Shown piece by piece: positions 34,554-45,861 of a DNA stretch of 64,000 nt. The position numbers were made by a program, and so were the translations under genes. Each line of letters starts with the position of its first letter. The first letter of the stretch is position 1. Source of the stretch: Lithospermum erythrorhizon. Lineage: Eukaryota; Streptophyta; Magnoliopsida; Boraginales; Boraginaceae. Location: positions 32,952 to 96,951 of the forward strand of contig JADFUC010001604.1 of NCBI GenBank assembly GCA_019722365.1. The letters are read 5' to 3'. The notes below the pieces were generated by a model. It was not told where the DNA came from. It worked only from the letters and a program-made list of their open reading frames with translations, and searched no databases.

Positions 34554-35862
34554 ACAAGTGCAACATAAAAAGGTCTCGAGTGATCTGTCTCCGTTGCCAG
34601 CGGTGGTGTGCATTCGAAGGGGACATGGCACTTGAGTGGCGTCTTTCATGCATTTTACACCCGACGTATGGGTTGAATTTCGGATTGTTCTATCATATGT
34701 GTCTTAGGAGGGTGATTCTCCAAAGCATAAGTTGGATGGTGACATCTCGTTTGGGTGGCAAGCGGTTATAGCGTTGAACAAGGTTGAACACGTGTCTTTA
34801 CATGACTATGAATTTATTATCTCTGGTGTGTTAGACAAGAAGAGTTAAAACTACTTAGGAGAAGTGTGGAGGGTTGATAGTCTATAGGGGTTCGAGATGT
34901 AATTACGAAGGTGTGAATCGTGGCACTACGTATGATATTCTGTGAGGTAGTACATTTTTTTGGGTCGGGTTCACTTTGGTGTTGGAAAAGAAAAAGCAGT
35001 TAGGCAGGCCAATTATTGGAGTCGGTAGTAAATTCGAGAAGGACCTTCTCGATCGCTTTTCGATGGCAAATACTCCATTGGCTTCAAAGTTTCGGTTGAA
35101 CATCATAGGGTATTTCGGATCTCTGAGAGCACTACCGTCTGGGTACATACGAGAGAGGTATGACAATGGGATAGAGTTTGCTCGTACTTTCTGGTTGTAG
35201 AGGAACTGGGTCTGCGTGTGTGGTCCCCATTCTTTGATATTGACACTATTCGATGGCAGACTATCATTGGAGAGGAGATTTCGTCACTTCAAGGGTTTGG
35301 AGATCATAGGAAGGGACTGCTTAGTACAGCGTCTGGGGAAGAGGGATGTATGAATTGCATTTCTCATGCTAGTGGGATAGGAAGTAGGCATACTTTGCTA
35401 TACACTAGTTATGGATTGCGTTTGCAGTTGCCGCTTTATAGTTGATGTTGTTAGGAGTGAAATATCGGCGGTTAATTGGAGAAGATTCTCTGATGGTGGT
35501 CCCGATATGGTGGTTACCTTTGTATTTGATCTATTCTACAGTAATTACCGGTGTGAGGGCAATATGTGAGGTTTGGGTGCAGCTTAGCATTGTTCATCTC
35601 TTCTAGGTGTCTGTTTTGACACACTTTGTCCGCATCTGAGGTGTCTTTTAGGCGCGTCTTGTATATCTTAGTGCGTTGATACATCTTGTACATGGCGCAT
35701 TAGAGTGCATTCTGTTTTTCACTATCACAGGCGCATCTCGCCTTGGCCAGTACATAAATTAACGTATGGCGTCTAAGCACATTTGATTTTCGTGTACATA
35801 CAGTCTTATTCTCGGAGGAAAATTTGTTTTTTATTTATCGACTGTTCGGAGGAATTCAAGAC
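34554..35862 (+). other. Internal region of the copia element (block B)
   Basis: Short frames at 34976-35200 and 35218-35445 are longer than in block A but show no known domain. Degenerate GCGCATCT-type repeats at 35630-35800 match the cleaner block A array. Confidence 0.45.
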
Positions 35863-36939
35863 AAGTGGAGATTTGTTAGGATGTGACTTGAATTAAGTTG
35901 TGTAATTCTCCCACGTATTCGAGAGCTTTGGGAGAAGCATGACCTTTCTTAACCACATAAATGGAGCTGGTTTGTTAGATATACGATAGTTGGTGGGTTT
36001 CTTTGAAGTGACAGCATTCTGCTCCAACTATTAGGTCTAAGTTTAACACTGCAAATTGATACTAGTAGCTCTAGAATCTTGTGACGACCAAGGTCTTAAG
36101 TCTATTGTATCGATCCAAGGTAGATATGATAGTCTTTATAGGGAGATATCCATTCTTAGGATTTTTAGAGTTGTGGTAGTTGTTGTGTGGGGTCTAAGAA
36201 TAGTGAGTCATTATTCTAAGAATAGTGTAATTTGTGATTACAGTCGTCGACTCAAGTTTGTAATTTGTTCCTCCATTATAGTGAAATCGGTTATGTGGCT
36301 CTACCCGTGGATTAGTCCTAACACATTGTTAGGGATACCATGTTAAATCTCTGTCTCTTTATTTTCAGTACTTTACTTAATTTCTTGTCTTAGAATTCGC
36401 ATTGTCTGTTTGGTATAAATTCGTTTTACTCAGATATGAAAACTGAGATTAAGAGACGTTTCTCCTTTAATTCATGGCTATTGGTCATGGTAAAGTACAT
36501 AACTAACTGTGAGAATTTTGAGGCTATATGTAATTTGATAAATATAACTTCATATCATCTTCCATCATGACATCTTTTGACGCACCCATGTTTATGAGTT
36601 TATTTTTTGTTTTATACAAGTTGTCTAATCTCCACTTCTTTATGATAAGAATATTTTATATATCATGGGTGTATTTCAACAACAATTGGTATAGTGCTAC
36701 TTGATAAGTTTTAATGGTTCAAACTGAATAATATACATACACAGGCACTCTCACGGCCGCACACATATGATTTTGTAAGGTAAGAATTTAAAAGAATATA
36801 TATTTCCTCAAATAAATTTTATAGTTTTTATTTTTATTGAAGTGCTATCATTAATTGATTTAAAATAGTACTCAAAAGAGTCAAGGGGATCTGATGCATG
36901 ATAAGGTGACATTTGATGTGACAATTTTTTGTTGCAAAC

Positions 36940-37327
36940 ATAAAAATCTTTCTAAAGGATGACTCTTGAATATTCCTGCCTAGCTGCTGACAGGCTTCAA
37001 GTGGGGAAGGCCAATGCTCCTTCAATGGCTGACAGCAAAACATATAGAATCACAGAATCTGATATGCAGACATAGGTTAAGCGGGAATTTTGTACTCTGG
37101 CTCTTTCTACAGATATTAGACTACGTCTTGTATTTAATAATACCATGTTTGTTCTTGTAAGAACCCCAAGAGCATAGCCTAAAATATGGAGTACACAAAT
37201 TCAATTTTTTTGTTGAATGAATATTTATAAAATTGCAAAGAAAAATGGTCACCTACAACAAATTAAAATACTTACATTTTGAAGTTAAGTATAGTCATGA
37301 GAAAACACACCTGAATCTTTGAGCCAT
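36940..37327 (-). pseudogene. Cysteine-rich peptide paralog 1, degraded (block B)
   Basis: Start codon at 37327. The exon 2 opening is conserved at 37186-37150 (plus-strand TGTTCTTGTAAGAACCCCAA, reading GVLTRTN on the minus strand), with a TTTTAG acceptor. The cysteine-coding part at 37120-36950 has lost the order seen in block A. Confidence 0.6.
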
Positions 37328-37649
37328 TATTGCTTGAATAAGTTTGTTGGATAGATCTTAGATCCTTAATGTTGCTTCTTTTATAGATAGATTTTTTGGT
37401 TTTGATTGCACCATTATATGAGATTGAGTAATAATAAATATGTATACATATTACTACTTTATATATAGAAACCCGCCCCCAATTCGGCCCTTTGAGGTGA
37501 GAATCCATTATAATCGAACACAGTCGTCTGTGTGGACTGACTCGATTTAAAGAACTTCTCATTTAAATCCAAAAATTTGATTACAAATGATTCTAAATTT
37601 AAAAATTCTAATCAGGTAGATCTAATAACCAGGCTCAATATATCTGACA

Positions 37650-39900
37650 TGTGAATAATGATGTCTAGGCGAAATTAGCGAGTAAGAAATCTTGTATTCT
37701 GAATACAAAACAATTGCCGGCCGAAATTTAGGATTTGAAAATAAAGTACAACGATCAAAAACGGTTAAATGACCATCAAAATCGGATCCACCAAATGCAG
37801 ATCTTCTTTAGCTACTACAGACAAACTCTCAATAGCCTCTGGCTCAACTAGCGACACAATCCTTTCTAGGTAATCTGCCCAAAGAGAAAAGGGAGGTGTA
37901 AACCACGAAGCTTAGTGAAAACTTATGAGGGGGTGAAACTTCATGCATCTGGGCCGAGTCGGCCAATAATACCAGTCAAATATGAATACATGCGTATACA
38001 TCGGGGACACCTAATAGGTCATACAATATTCCCCGAAAGAAGGTCACTGAGTAACATGCTAAGATATAATAGAAAGTCCTGATAAGGCATACCTGATCAC
38101 CAGAGGAATGAAATCATAGAGGCTGTGTGACATTATCTTCTAGTAAATACTATCTATATATCTATTATATAGTATAAAACTTAGATATGTATCTTTCAGT
38201 AAATTTTCTATAAGGAATGGACAATTAATAAACACATCTTATACCAAAGTATAAAGTTAAAACGCATACCGTAGTATAGGCCACGCAAACAATGCACAAT
38301 GAAAGTGATCTAAAGACTAAATGCATTCTTATGCAGTATAAGGAGCCAACAGCGCTTATCGCAGTATAAGGCCACACCCGACGATGCACACCACGACAAG
38401 TGATCAAAAGAGTCTATCGCTCTTATACAGTGATATAAGGCCGATAAATAATATCACCAAGGGAGGAGGAGTCACTTACAACCACAATCATCTGACTATG
38501 GTCGAATCTAAATGTAGTCACTTAAAGTGTATGCTTTCATGGCCTTTTTCATTGACCCAAATATTTCTGCTCCCAGACAATATCAACCTTCATATCATAA
38601 TCATAATCAAATGCTTTAATATGACGAGGCCTTGACTCACCGAAGTCTGAGACGGTATGACTACAACTGATGTAGACAAGGCCAGGAAATCAATGCAGAA
38701 CCAGGCCCTGAGCAAAGAACATAGTGGGGTTAGAGCATTAACTACATGAACAAATCTTGACGCCCGTAGAAATAGATGCATCAAATATGTTCCAGCAATC
38801 ATCCTGTAATCATACAACGATTGCATAATCATACATGATGACATGCCGTTATAATTATACCTGATACGTATTCCAATTTAAAAGCCAATCAAATAAAAAA
38901 GTGGTAAGGTGAGATAAGTACTAGAAATACGCTATTACAGCGAAAACAGCCATGGCTCTGATCATAAGTAGCACACTTTTCACGATCAGCCTTCTTGGCC
39001 TGAGAGAAAGTATAATCAAAACCTACTCTGATACTTTTAGAATCTGTGACCACTCTTGGTGGAGCGATTGCTAAGCAGGTCTAAAATGACGAATAAAACA
39101 ACGAAATAATAACCCACGAATCGGACCTTGACGATTGGTTCCCCAGTAGAAATTCACACTTTATCAACACAACATTTCCTGTAATAACATAGTTCTAGTT
39201 AGCCTTAAGTCATAGTAATATAACGCATACTCCAATGTCAATTCTGACTCAACTTACAAATCACCTTTCTCCAGCTGTACACTAATTAATTTTAATGATC
39301 TAGCCTGATAGGCTACTGATAAGATTCTTTTTGCGTTAAACTCACTTTACATTTAAAATTAACATAAAGTATCAGCAGAGAGAAAATTAACTTTATAACC
39401 TAGAAAGAATTCAAACTATCTCAAAATCCTCAAACAACCTACAAATCATAAATTTTCGGTTAATAAATACAATGGCTGTGCTGTGTAGAAACATCATAAA
39501 TTTGAGTTATGTCGAAGTAATAAAAGTCAAAACATTAAAAATCAACTCAAGCACAAGCTTGTACACCGAGCTTGCGAGAAGATGATGGAGAAGCTTTAAT
39601 AATCAGCTGAGGATCTTAATAAAGCCTTAAGTGAAGTGAGAGAGAGAAAAAATCTTGTTTGCTGCCAGAGAGTCTCGGCCGAACTCAAGGGAAGGAGATG
39701 ATTTTGTGTTTTGTGTGATAAATTGGATGAATAGATAGCTTAACACTTAAGTCTTGGCTTAGCGGGGAGTTTATTAAAATCGAGTAGATCGAGTTATCGA
39801 GCGAGCAACGATATAACTAGCTTCGAATTATCTTGCATTTCTCTTCTTAAATTATAAATGTAATTTGGCTCAAATAAATTTCACAATTAATATTATTATA
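37650..39900 (-). mobile_element. Gypsy-type LTR (solo), minus strand, block B
   Basis: Counterpart of 8545-10900, with poorer copies of the hairpin units (38230-38450: CTTATACCAAAGTATAAAG, TACCGTAGTATAGG). It ends by the AT microsatellite at 39927. Confidence 0.7.
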
Positions 39901-39922
39901 AATTATCCGGAGCAGGGTTATA

Positions 39923-39926
<4 letters not shown>

Positions 39927-39955
<29 letters not shown>
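39927..39955. repeat. (AT)n microsatellite, block B
   Basis: Matches the tract at 10963-10990 in block A. Confidence 0.95.
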
Positions 39956-39958
<3 letters not shown>

Positions 39959-41394
39959 TAATCCGTAGAATTAATGTACATTGATTATTATTTTTATTTT
40001 CTATCAAAAAATTAATCAAATTATATAATAACAAATTCTATTAAGTTCAAATCAAATTTTAATGATAATCTTGATCTGAACTTTTATATATTTAGGATCA
40101 TAACTTTAAATTTGTCATATTATTATAAACTGTTTTTAATGTTTACAATATTGTTTGTAATTGAGGAATTAACTAAATGAACAAAGTCATAATACGAAAT
40201 GGTAAAGGTATAAATTCCTCTTTAAATTTCTCAGAAACGTATATGTTTTCTCACGAATCTTGAAAATCTCATTTTTAAATCTTTCCAAATTAGCAAGTTT
40301 TGAATTTAAAGAGCGTCTTGATTGAGAATACTAAGGGTATACACGGAGTATTAATTATTACTGCCTACATCCATAAAAATTGTCCACTTTTAACTTTGAT
40401 AGTTATAATTTTGAGCTGTGGCCCAAATATATTTGTTTGTTTTATATGTCGATAAAAAATATCATTGAAAAGAGTTTGAAATGTATTTTTCGTTGATATA
40501 GGGGATTTTAAACCATTATATATCTGAAAACAATATCTCTGATCGAAGTTTGAAATCTGTATCGAAAGTAATGAGCAATCTTTGTGGGATGGAGAAATAA
40601 TATTTAGAGAATGAATACAAATATCAGGGTAAGCATATTTATACGGATCGAATATTTAAAATGAACTAATAGTATAACTATATTTTGTTGGGATCTATTA
40701 TATATATCGTCTCAAATTAACATCGTGATCTGAGCAAATGCCACTCAAACGGTTTCAATTGTCAAATTTATTAAACCCCTACATACCTCATTTTGTTTGT
40801 CTAACACAGTAACATCATGGAGTCTGAAGACGATGACAGAAAATGTGCTAGTTTTCAGCATGATTTTACGAGCCACTGACATTTCAAATTTTCAAGTTAA
40901 GCAATTGGTGATTTTGTGGAAACTTAATCATTCCAGATTTCTCATTTGCAAAATTTAATTTTCTTGTTTTTGTGTTTGCCTTCTTGTACCATGCATAATC
41001 AGTTTTTTTAATGCATTTGCAAATCTTCGATCTCCTTTCCATGATGAACAATAATAGATTTGGAAATAAATTTTTGCAAGTATTTGTAATTTTTTTGAAG
41101 TTTTAATCATTGAGATAATTAAAGGATAAATATATATTTTTACTCCTTTTAGAACTAGCATATAAAAAAATCGACACTTGTATATTAACAACTATACTTT
41201 TGTTTTATCCATCTTATTAAAAATCTTACAATTCTTAATAGATAGGGCATGTTTCCTTTCCCCCTCAAAATTACATAAATCTATTCACATTCTCTTTTCT
41301 ATCTAACAACAAACAAATAAATTATGTTTTCAATCTGAGCAAGAAAAGGCAAACAAGCACAAACTATTACTCCGTAGTTTTTATTTTCTTAAAG

Positions 41395-41595
41395 AGTGAT
41401 ACTTCATTCGTCTCAAAATACATGATCATCCCAAAAATTCTTTTAAGCAATAGTTGATTGTTTGCATTTTAATAATAACTTCAATCTTGGTGTGAAACTT
41501 TGCGTTTCGATATGAGCTTTTCGCTTGAAAATATAACTTAATAAAAGCAGCTTTTGAACTATGATTATACATTTTGAAATGAAAAGAGTATCATA
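41395..41595. mobile_element. Candidate MITE, block B copy
   Basis: Left end TACTTCATTCGTCTCAAAAT; counterpart of 12443-12640. The interior has diverged strongly. Confidence 0.4.
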
Positions 41596-41696
41596 TAATG
41601 TAATTTATTTAAAATAGTACCGCCAAAGAGCCAAAGTTACATGATAGACATTTTTTTTGTTTGCAACATAAAAAATCTTCCTTATAAAGAACACCT

Positions 41697-42080
41697 AATA
41701 TTCATAGGCAAAACTCATGGCATTCATCAAGTGAAGCAGTACATTCGTCTTTCTTTGAATCAAATTGACAACAATAACATATAGGCCAAGTTGCGCAACT
41801 GCTTGTAGGCGAAGTCCTTGAATTTTGCTTTAACCTCCTTTCTGCCATTGGAATATGGAAGGATTACATCTTGTTTTCAATAATAATACCATCATTTGTT
41901 CTTGTAAGAACCCCAAGAGCATAGCCTAAAAATATAAATTAGAATTCTTTGTGAATCACTAATTATATAAAATTACAAAGAAAAATGAATGTTATCTGAC
42001 AAATTAAAATACTTACATTCGAGTTCTGGTAGACGTGAGAAAAAACAAATGGGTGAAACACGGAACCAAATTTTAGGCAT
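41697..42080 (-). pseudogene. Cysteine-rich peptide paralog 2 (block B)
   Basis: Start at 42080. Exon 2 begins near 41928 with a TTTTTAG acceptor and reads CYALGVLTRTNDGI. The last third is well conserved with block A (ICYCC, then ..DECHEFCL and TGA near 41697). Between them, at 41800-41840, the CLQKSC region is scrambled by indels. Exon 1 is also altered near 42010-42060. Confidence 0.65.
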
Positions 42081-42975
42081 TATTGTAGACAAAGGTTTGT
42101 TGGACTAGATTATCTTATATGAGTACTAGATATCTTAGACCCTTAATGTTACTCCTTTTGTGGATGATTTTTAGTTTTGATTATTCATTATTACTCTATA
42201 TAAGATTAGTGGTTACAAATATGGTCATATATTTCCTGCACATACATTCGGTTTCCTAAGTTTTGTGTCCATAGATAATGTAGATTAATTATTATTTTAT
42301 TCCTATTAAAAATTAACTAATGATATAATATACTAAATTATATGAATTATTTTTCAAATTAATTCAATGATAATCTTGATTTGAATTTTGATGGTTCACT
42401 TTTATAAATCTAAACAATATTTATCTATATGTTGTATATTAATGTATCAAATCACAGAGAACGCTTATAAATGACTAGAAAACTCATAATTAGTCGTAAT
42501 CAATTCATATTAATTTAATTAATACTTTAATTTTTAGATTGAGCTTAGAAATTGTTTGGTATACTAGTTAGATAGAGGATAGGTCGCTTGAAATAGTAGT
42601 GAATGATAACGAATCATAAATTGTTCAAAATTCTGAAACCGAATGAATTTCGAAGTCTTTTTAATCATGAACGGCGATATGATTAACAAGTGAATTGGTT
42701 ATTATGTCTAATTGAACTGTTGTCTTATGATGAATCTGAGATCTTGTAGAGATGTAGATACTATAAATCGTTAGGGAGAATGCTTTGAAAAGTAATAAAC
42801 ATGAGAGGTTTCTAGGATAAATTATGGAGGGCTCTTAAAGAGCATCTAAATTATGATAAAATCGGAGGAATTGAGGTGATATTCTTAAGAAGTGCTCAAT
42901 TATTATAAACAGACCTTATTTGAGAATATAGTCAACTTGACCCGGACTTATCCTCGTTGTTCATCATGTATGTCT

Positions 42976-43225
42976 TCTCCGTCTCGATTTCACGATAGTA
43001 TAGTAAATTTTATTTTATTTTTCATTTTCTTGATCGTATAATATTTAATCTGATTTATGTTGGTCTTTTTCTTTTTATCCCTCAATAAAGTACTTTTCAT
43101 TTTTCATGATTAACTAAAATATTTTGTATAAAGTATTTTTTAGGGTATATTAGTCATAATATTACTCAATCCCTTAATAGTACTTTTATCTTAGCTTTAT
43201 GATCAAGTAAATTAGAACGGATTAA
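42976..43225. mobile_element. Second candidate MITE, block B copy
   Basis: Left end TCTCCGTCTCGATTTCACGATA. The counterpart of 14078-14332. Confidence 0.4.
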
Positions 43226-43439
43226 GTATCTGTTTTTTTTTCATATTTACTTATGGGTGATATCATTTCTGATTGATTGTTGTTTGTCACGTACTCATAC
43301 ATTTATTCTTAGATGGAGTAATTTGAAGACGTTAATATTCCCTATAACAATAAGGTGACATTTTATGGGATTTTGTGTTGTTGGAGCATAAAAATCTTAG
43401 TGCCAAGGTTTGTAGTAATATTGGAAATTTTCATAATTA

Positions 43440-43866
43440 TGGGTTCTGGTATGCAAATAATAGATTATAAATGCTTTTCATCTGTTTTTCCCTCTTTATC
43501 TGTGACACCAACAATCGGCTTTGTTTATGAAGCAAAAATCATGCTTACAGAAGTTAAGTTTGCTTCCTCTAGCTCTTTGTCCACAGAGATAATGCAGCAA
43601 TTTCATCTTGTGGTTGAATCGTACCCTCTTTTGTACTTGTAAACAATTCCATCTTGTGGTTGAATCGTACAAATGCTATACTTGTAACAACACAGCTTGT
43701 GCTTTGAAAATATACATTATTTGAAATTTATTGTGAATGAAAAATTATATAAATTACAAAATGAAAAAGGAATTTGAATATTTAACAAATACTTATAGTC
43801 AGGGTTTACAAATAAGATCAGTATGAAAAATCAAAGTGGAGAAAAACATGCATATTTGTGGGACAT
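43440..43866 (-). pseudogene. Cysteine-rich peptide paralog 3, splice sites lost (block B)
   Basis: Start at 43866; exon 1 keeps the signal peptide. The intron donor, GTAAGT in block A, reads ATAAGT here (plus-strand C to T at 43797). The acceptor TTTCAG reads TTTCAA near 43706. The 15-residue repeat is still visible at 43610-43680. Beyond the KADCW word the cysteine domain is disrupted and its last cysteines are missing. With both splice sites and the C-terminus changed, it is a likely pseudogene unless base errors explain all of it. Confidence 0.7.
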
Positions 43867-44989
43867 TGCTTGCTTGTGGTTTTGTTATATCTTGTACTTT
43901 TGTTGAATTTAGATGGTAATGTTAATCAACATATACAGGTTCTACTCTTTACTAATTTATAGATGGATTGTTTTGTAAATCGATTTCTTTTGACATACAT
44001 TGTTACCCGTATATACTATAGAATATTTTTTGTAAGTTGATTTCTTATGACGAAAATGGTGCTATTTATTAATATAGTGATACATGTTATTATAATTAGA
44101 TTTGAGCATAAACTAATGTATGTTGATTTAATACTCACTACTCGGGTGTTTTTTCCAACTTTATTAAATTTTATGTTAATTTAATGGTTCTAAATAATAA
44201 AAATATAATTATATCGTTTATGATTTTTTTTTCTTATTTTTGTAATTTAGACCTTTTATTTTCTAAGCAATTAATGTCAATTATCTAATCTATTTTTAAC
44301 TTTTAGGTAATTTGTACCAATTTATTCATCGAATTTGTTGGTACACATATTAATTAGATTCATAGAATAATTTTGATACGTATTTTTTAAATTTTAATTT
44401 ACTTCTTAGGGTATTTTCTTCATCCATATCGAGGATCATTTTCAAAATAGAAATCACTTTTTCGTTCACACTGAAATTAAGTAAAAGAAAACATGGAAGC
44501 AGCTTGTTTTGTGAGATATGTTTGAATTTTGCTAAGCTTTTGTGCCAATAATGAGTTTAGATAAAATGATGGAGGTAGATTTTAGTTATGTGTATATACC
44601 ATTTTCCCAAAACAGAAATTTGAAAGTACAGTATATATGAATTAATGGCCAATAGTATTCGTTCTCATCCTGAAGATTGACCATTTAAATACTCTTTTCA
44701 TTACTTGGGGATTGGCCTTTCATCATTTTCATTCTTCATGTATCTTTGTTAACTTATTTTAAATGCTTCTTGATTAATCAGGCCAATCCTTCAAAGTTCC
44801 TTTTCTTCCAAAATAAAATACCAATCGCCCAATATATATCAATGAGTAAAAACTAATCTGTATGCGATCACGTACCAATCACCAAATGTAATACCGGTAG
44901 TAAAAATGTGTGTGTGTGATATGTTTTGATATGATTTGAATTATCTTCTTCTCTGGTCGAGATAAATGCTTCGGAGCTGTCTTTATATT

Positions 44990-45040
44990 TCCGATGTTAA
45001 GCGTCTTGTGCAGTGATCCCAGGATGGGTGGCCATTTTGA
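44990..45040 (+). repeat. 5S-rRNA-like fragment (3' half)
   Basis: TCCGATGTTAAGCG, a gap, then CCCAGGATGGGTGGCC follow the order of the plant 5S rRNA 3' half (TTAAGCG...AGGATGGGTGACC). A full 5S gene is not present, and the C-box spacing is a few bases off. It could be a relic of a Cassandra-type TRIM, whose LTRs contain 5S sequence, or a dispersed 5S fragment. Confidence 0.5.
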
Positions 45041-45099
45041 AATTCACCGGTGACCATGGTGAGAATAGCGTCTTTGGAAAAACCGTGGTGGTTTGTGGT

Positions 45100-45365
45100 C
45101 GTCAGATAAATAACGTCTTGACCCGTTAGTAGAGTTCATCATATATTCAATAAACGAGTTACTAACGAGATTATCCTTAATTTCAACTTGACGATTGATT
45201 AATTAAATTAATTGTCGTATTCTATTCAATTTATATTTCACGTACCCAATGTAAAATTCTAATTGAGAATGTTAAATTCTACCGAGTTGGCAACTACTGT
45301 TTAATTTAAATACGTAGGCCTCACTGTGTCGGCTGTATGTGTGTGGCGTATAATTTCGAGATAAT
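45100..45365 (-). repeat. Truncated LTR related to the gag-only copia element
   Basis: GAGTTACTAACGAG, then AATTAATTGTCG, CAATGTAAAATTC and GTATGTGTGTG appear in the same order as in 17000-17190 and 20640-20820, but only the outer part of the LTR is present. Confidence 0.5.
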
Positions 45366-45369
45366 AGCG

Positions 45370-45861
45370 GCGTATAATATTATAATAGGCCGTTAATATT
45401 ATAACGGTTATGCGTAGGATCTGAAATAAAATAGCTCACGGTATTATAGTGAAATAGTAATGCAATTCTTATCTGGTTTGACGTTCGTTTATCTGTCATT
45501 CCTTGTTAGTAAATGGTGGTGAGCGTTGTCGCGATGGACGTAATAAATAAAGCATATAGCTATTGATTCCAATACTAAGAGCTATAATTTCTGAACTCTA
45601 CGATGGTGGGTCTGGATCTAGATTCTAATAGATGGAGTTGGTCTGAAAAGGCTGATGATTGTTGCTCGGTCAATGATGATGCAGCGCATGTTGTGAATTT
45701 TCTTCATCTCAATCTAAATATAACAAATCCACAAAATTCTACATAAGAAGCTCCTTTTATTTTAGAAAAGAAAGAGTTGTTTCTAATAGTGATTTTGATA
45801 GAAGGATGCTTGACGAATTTTGCATGATTGCACTGGAGCTCATAGGGGTAGTTAGAGATAG
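45370..45861. other. Unassigned stretch before the LINE
   Basis: No recognisable coding or repeat signal. It may be LINE 5' untranslated or ORF1 sequence that is too damaged to read. Confidence 0.35.

Larger units (their letters stand above)
32675..36432 (+). mobile_element. Ty1/copia-type LTR element, non-autonomous (block B copy)
   Basis: LTRs at 32675-33271 and 35874-36432. The 5' LTR ends TTATAACA and is followed by a perfect copia primer-binding site at 33275-33286. A polypurine tract, AAGTGGAGATT (35863-35873), precedes the 3' LTR. The interior begins with an ATG at 33310 (MGGESMKFREV), gag-like, then degenerates, and it contains the nested solo LTR. No pol domains were seen. The block A counterpart is 3488-7213, so insertion preceded the duplication. 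Confidence 0.88.
29020..44905. repeat. Segmental duplication, block B (copy 2 of 2)
   Basis: Direct counterpart of block A, co-linear over its whole length with numerous small indels. Similarity starts at about 29020 (matching position 1) and fades after ACCAATCACCAAATGTAATACC near 44900. The frames are, on the whole, more broken than in block A. Confidence 0.93.

Noticed and set aside
43355..43642. Plus-strand 95-codon ORF
   Set aside because: Antisense to the degraded peptide gene. Its block A counterpart is also antisense to a real exon.
44990..45040. Functional 5S rRNA gene
   Set aside because: The 5' half with the A-box and the terminator are not present, and only the 3' half is similar.
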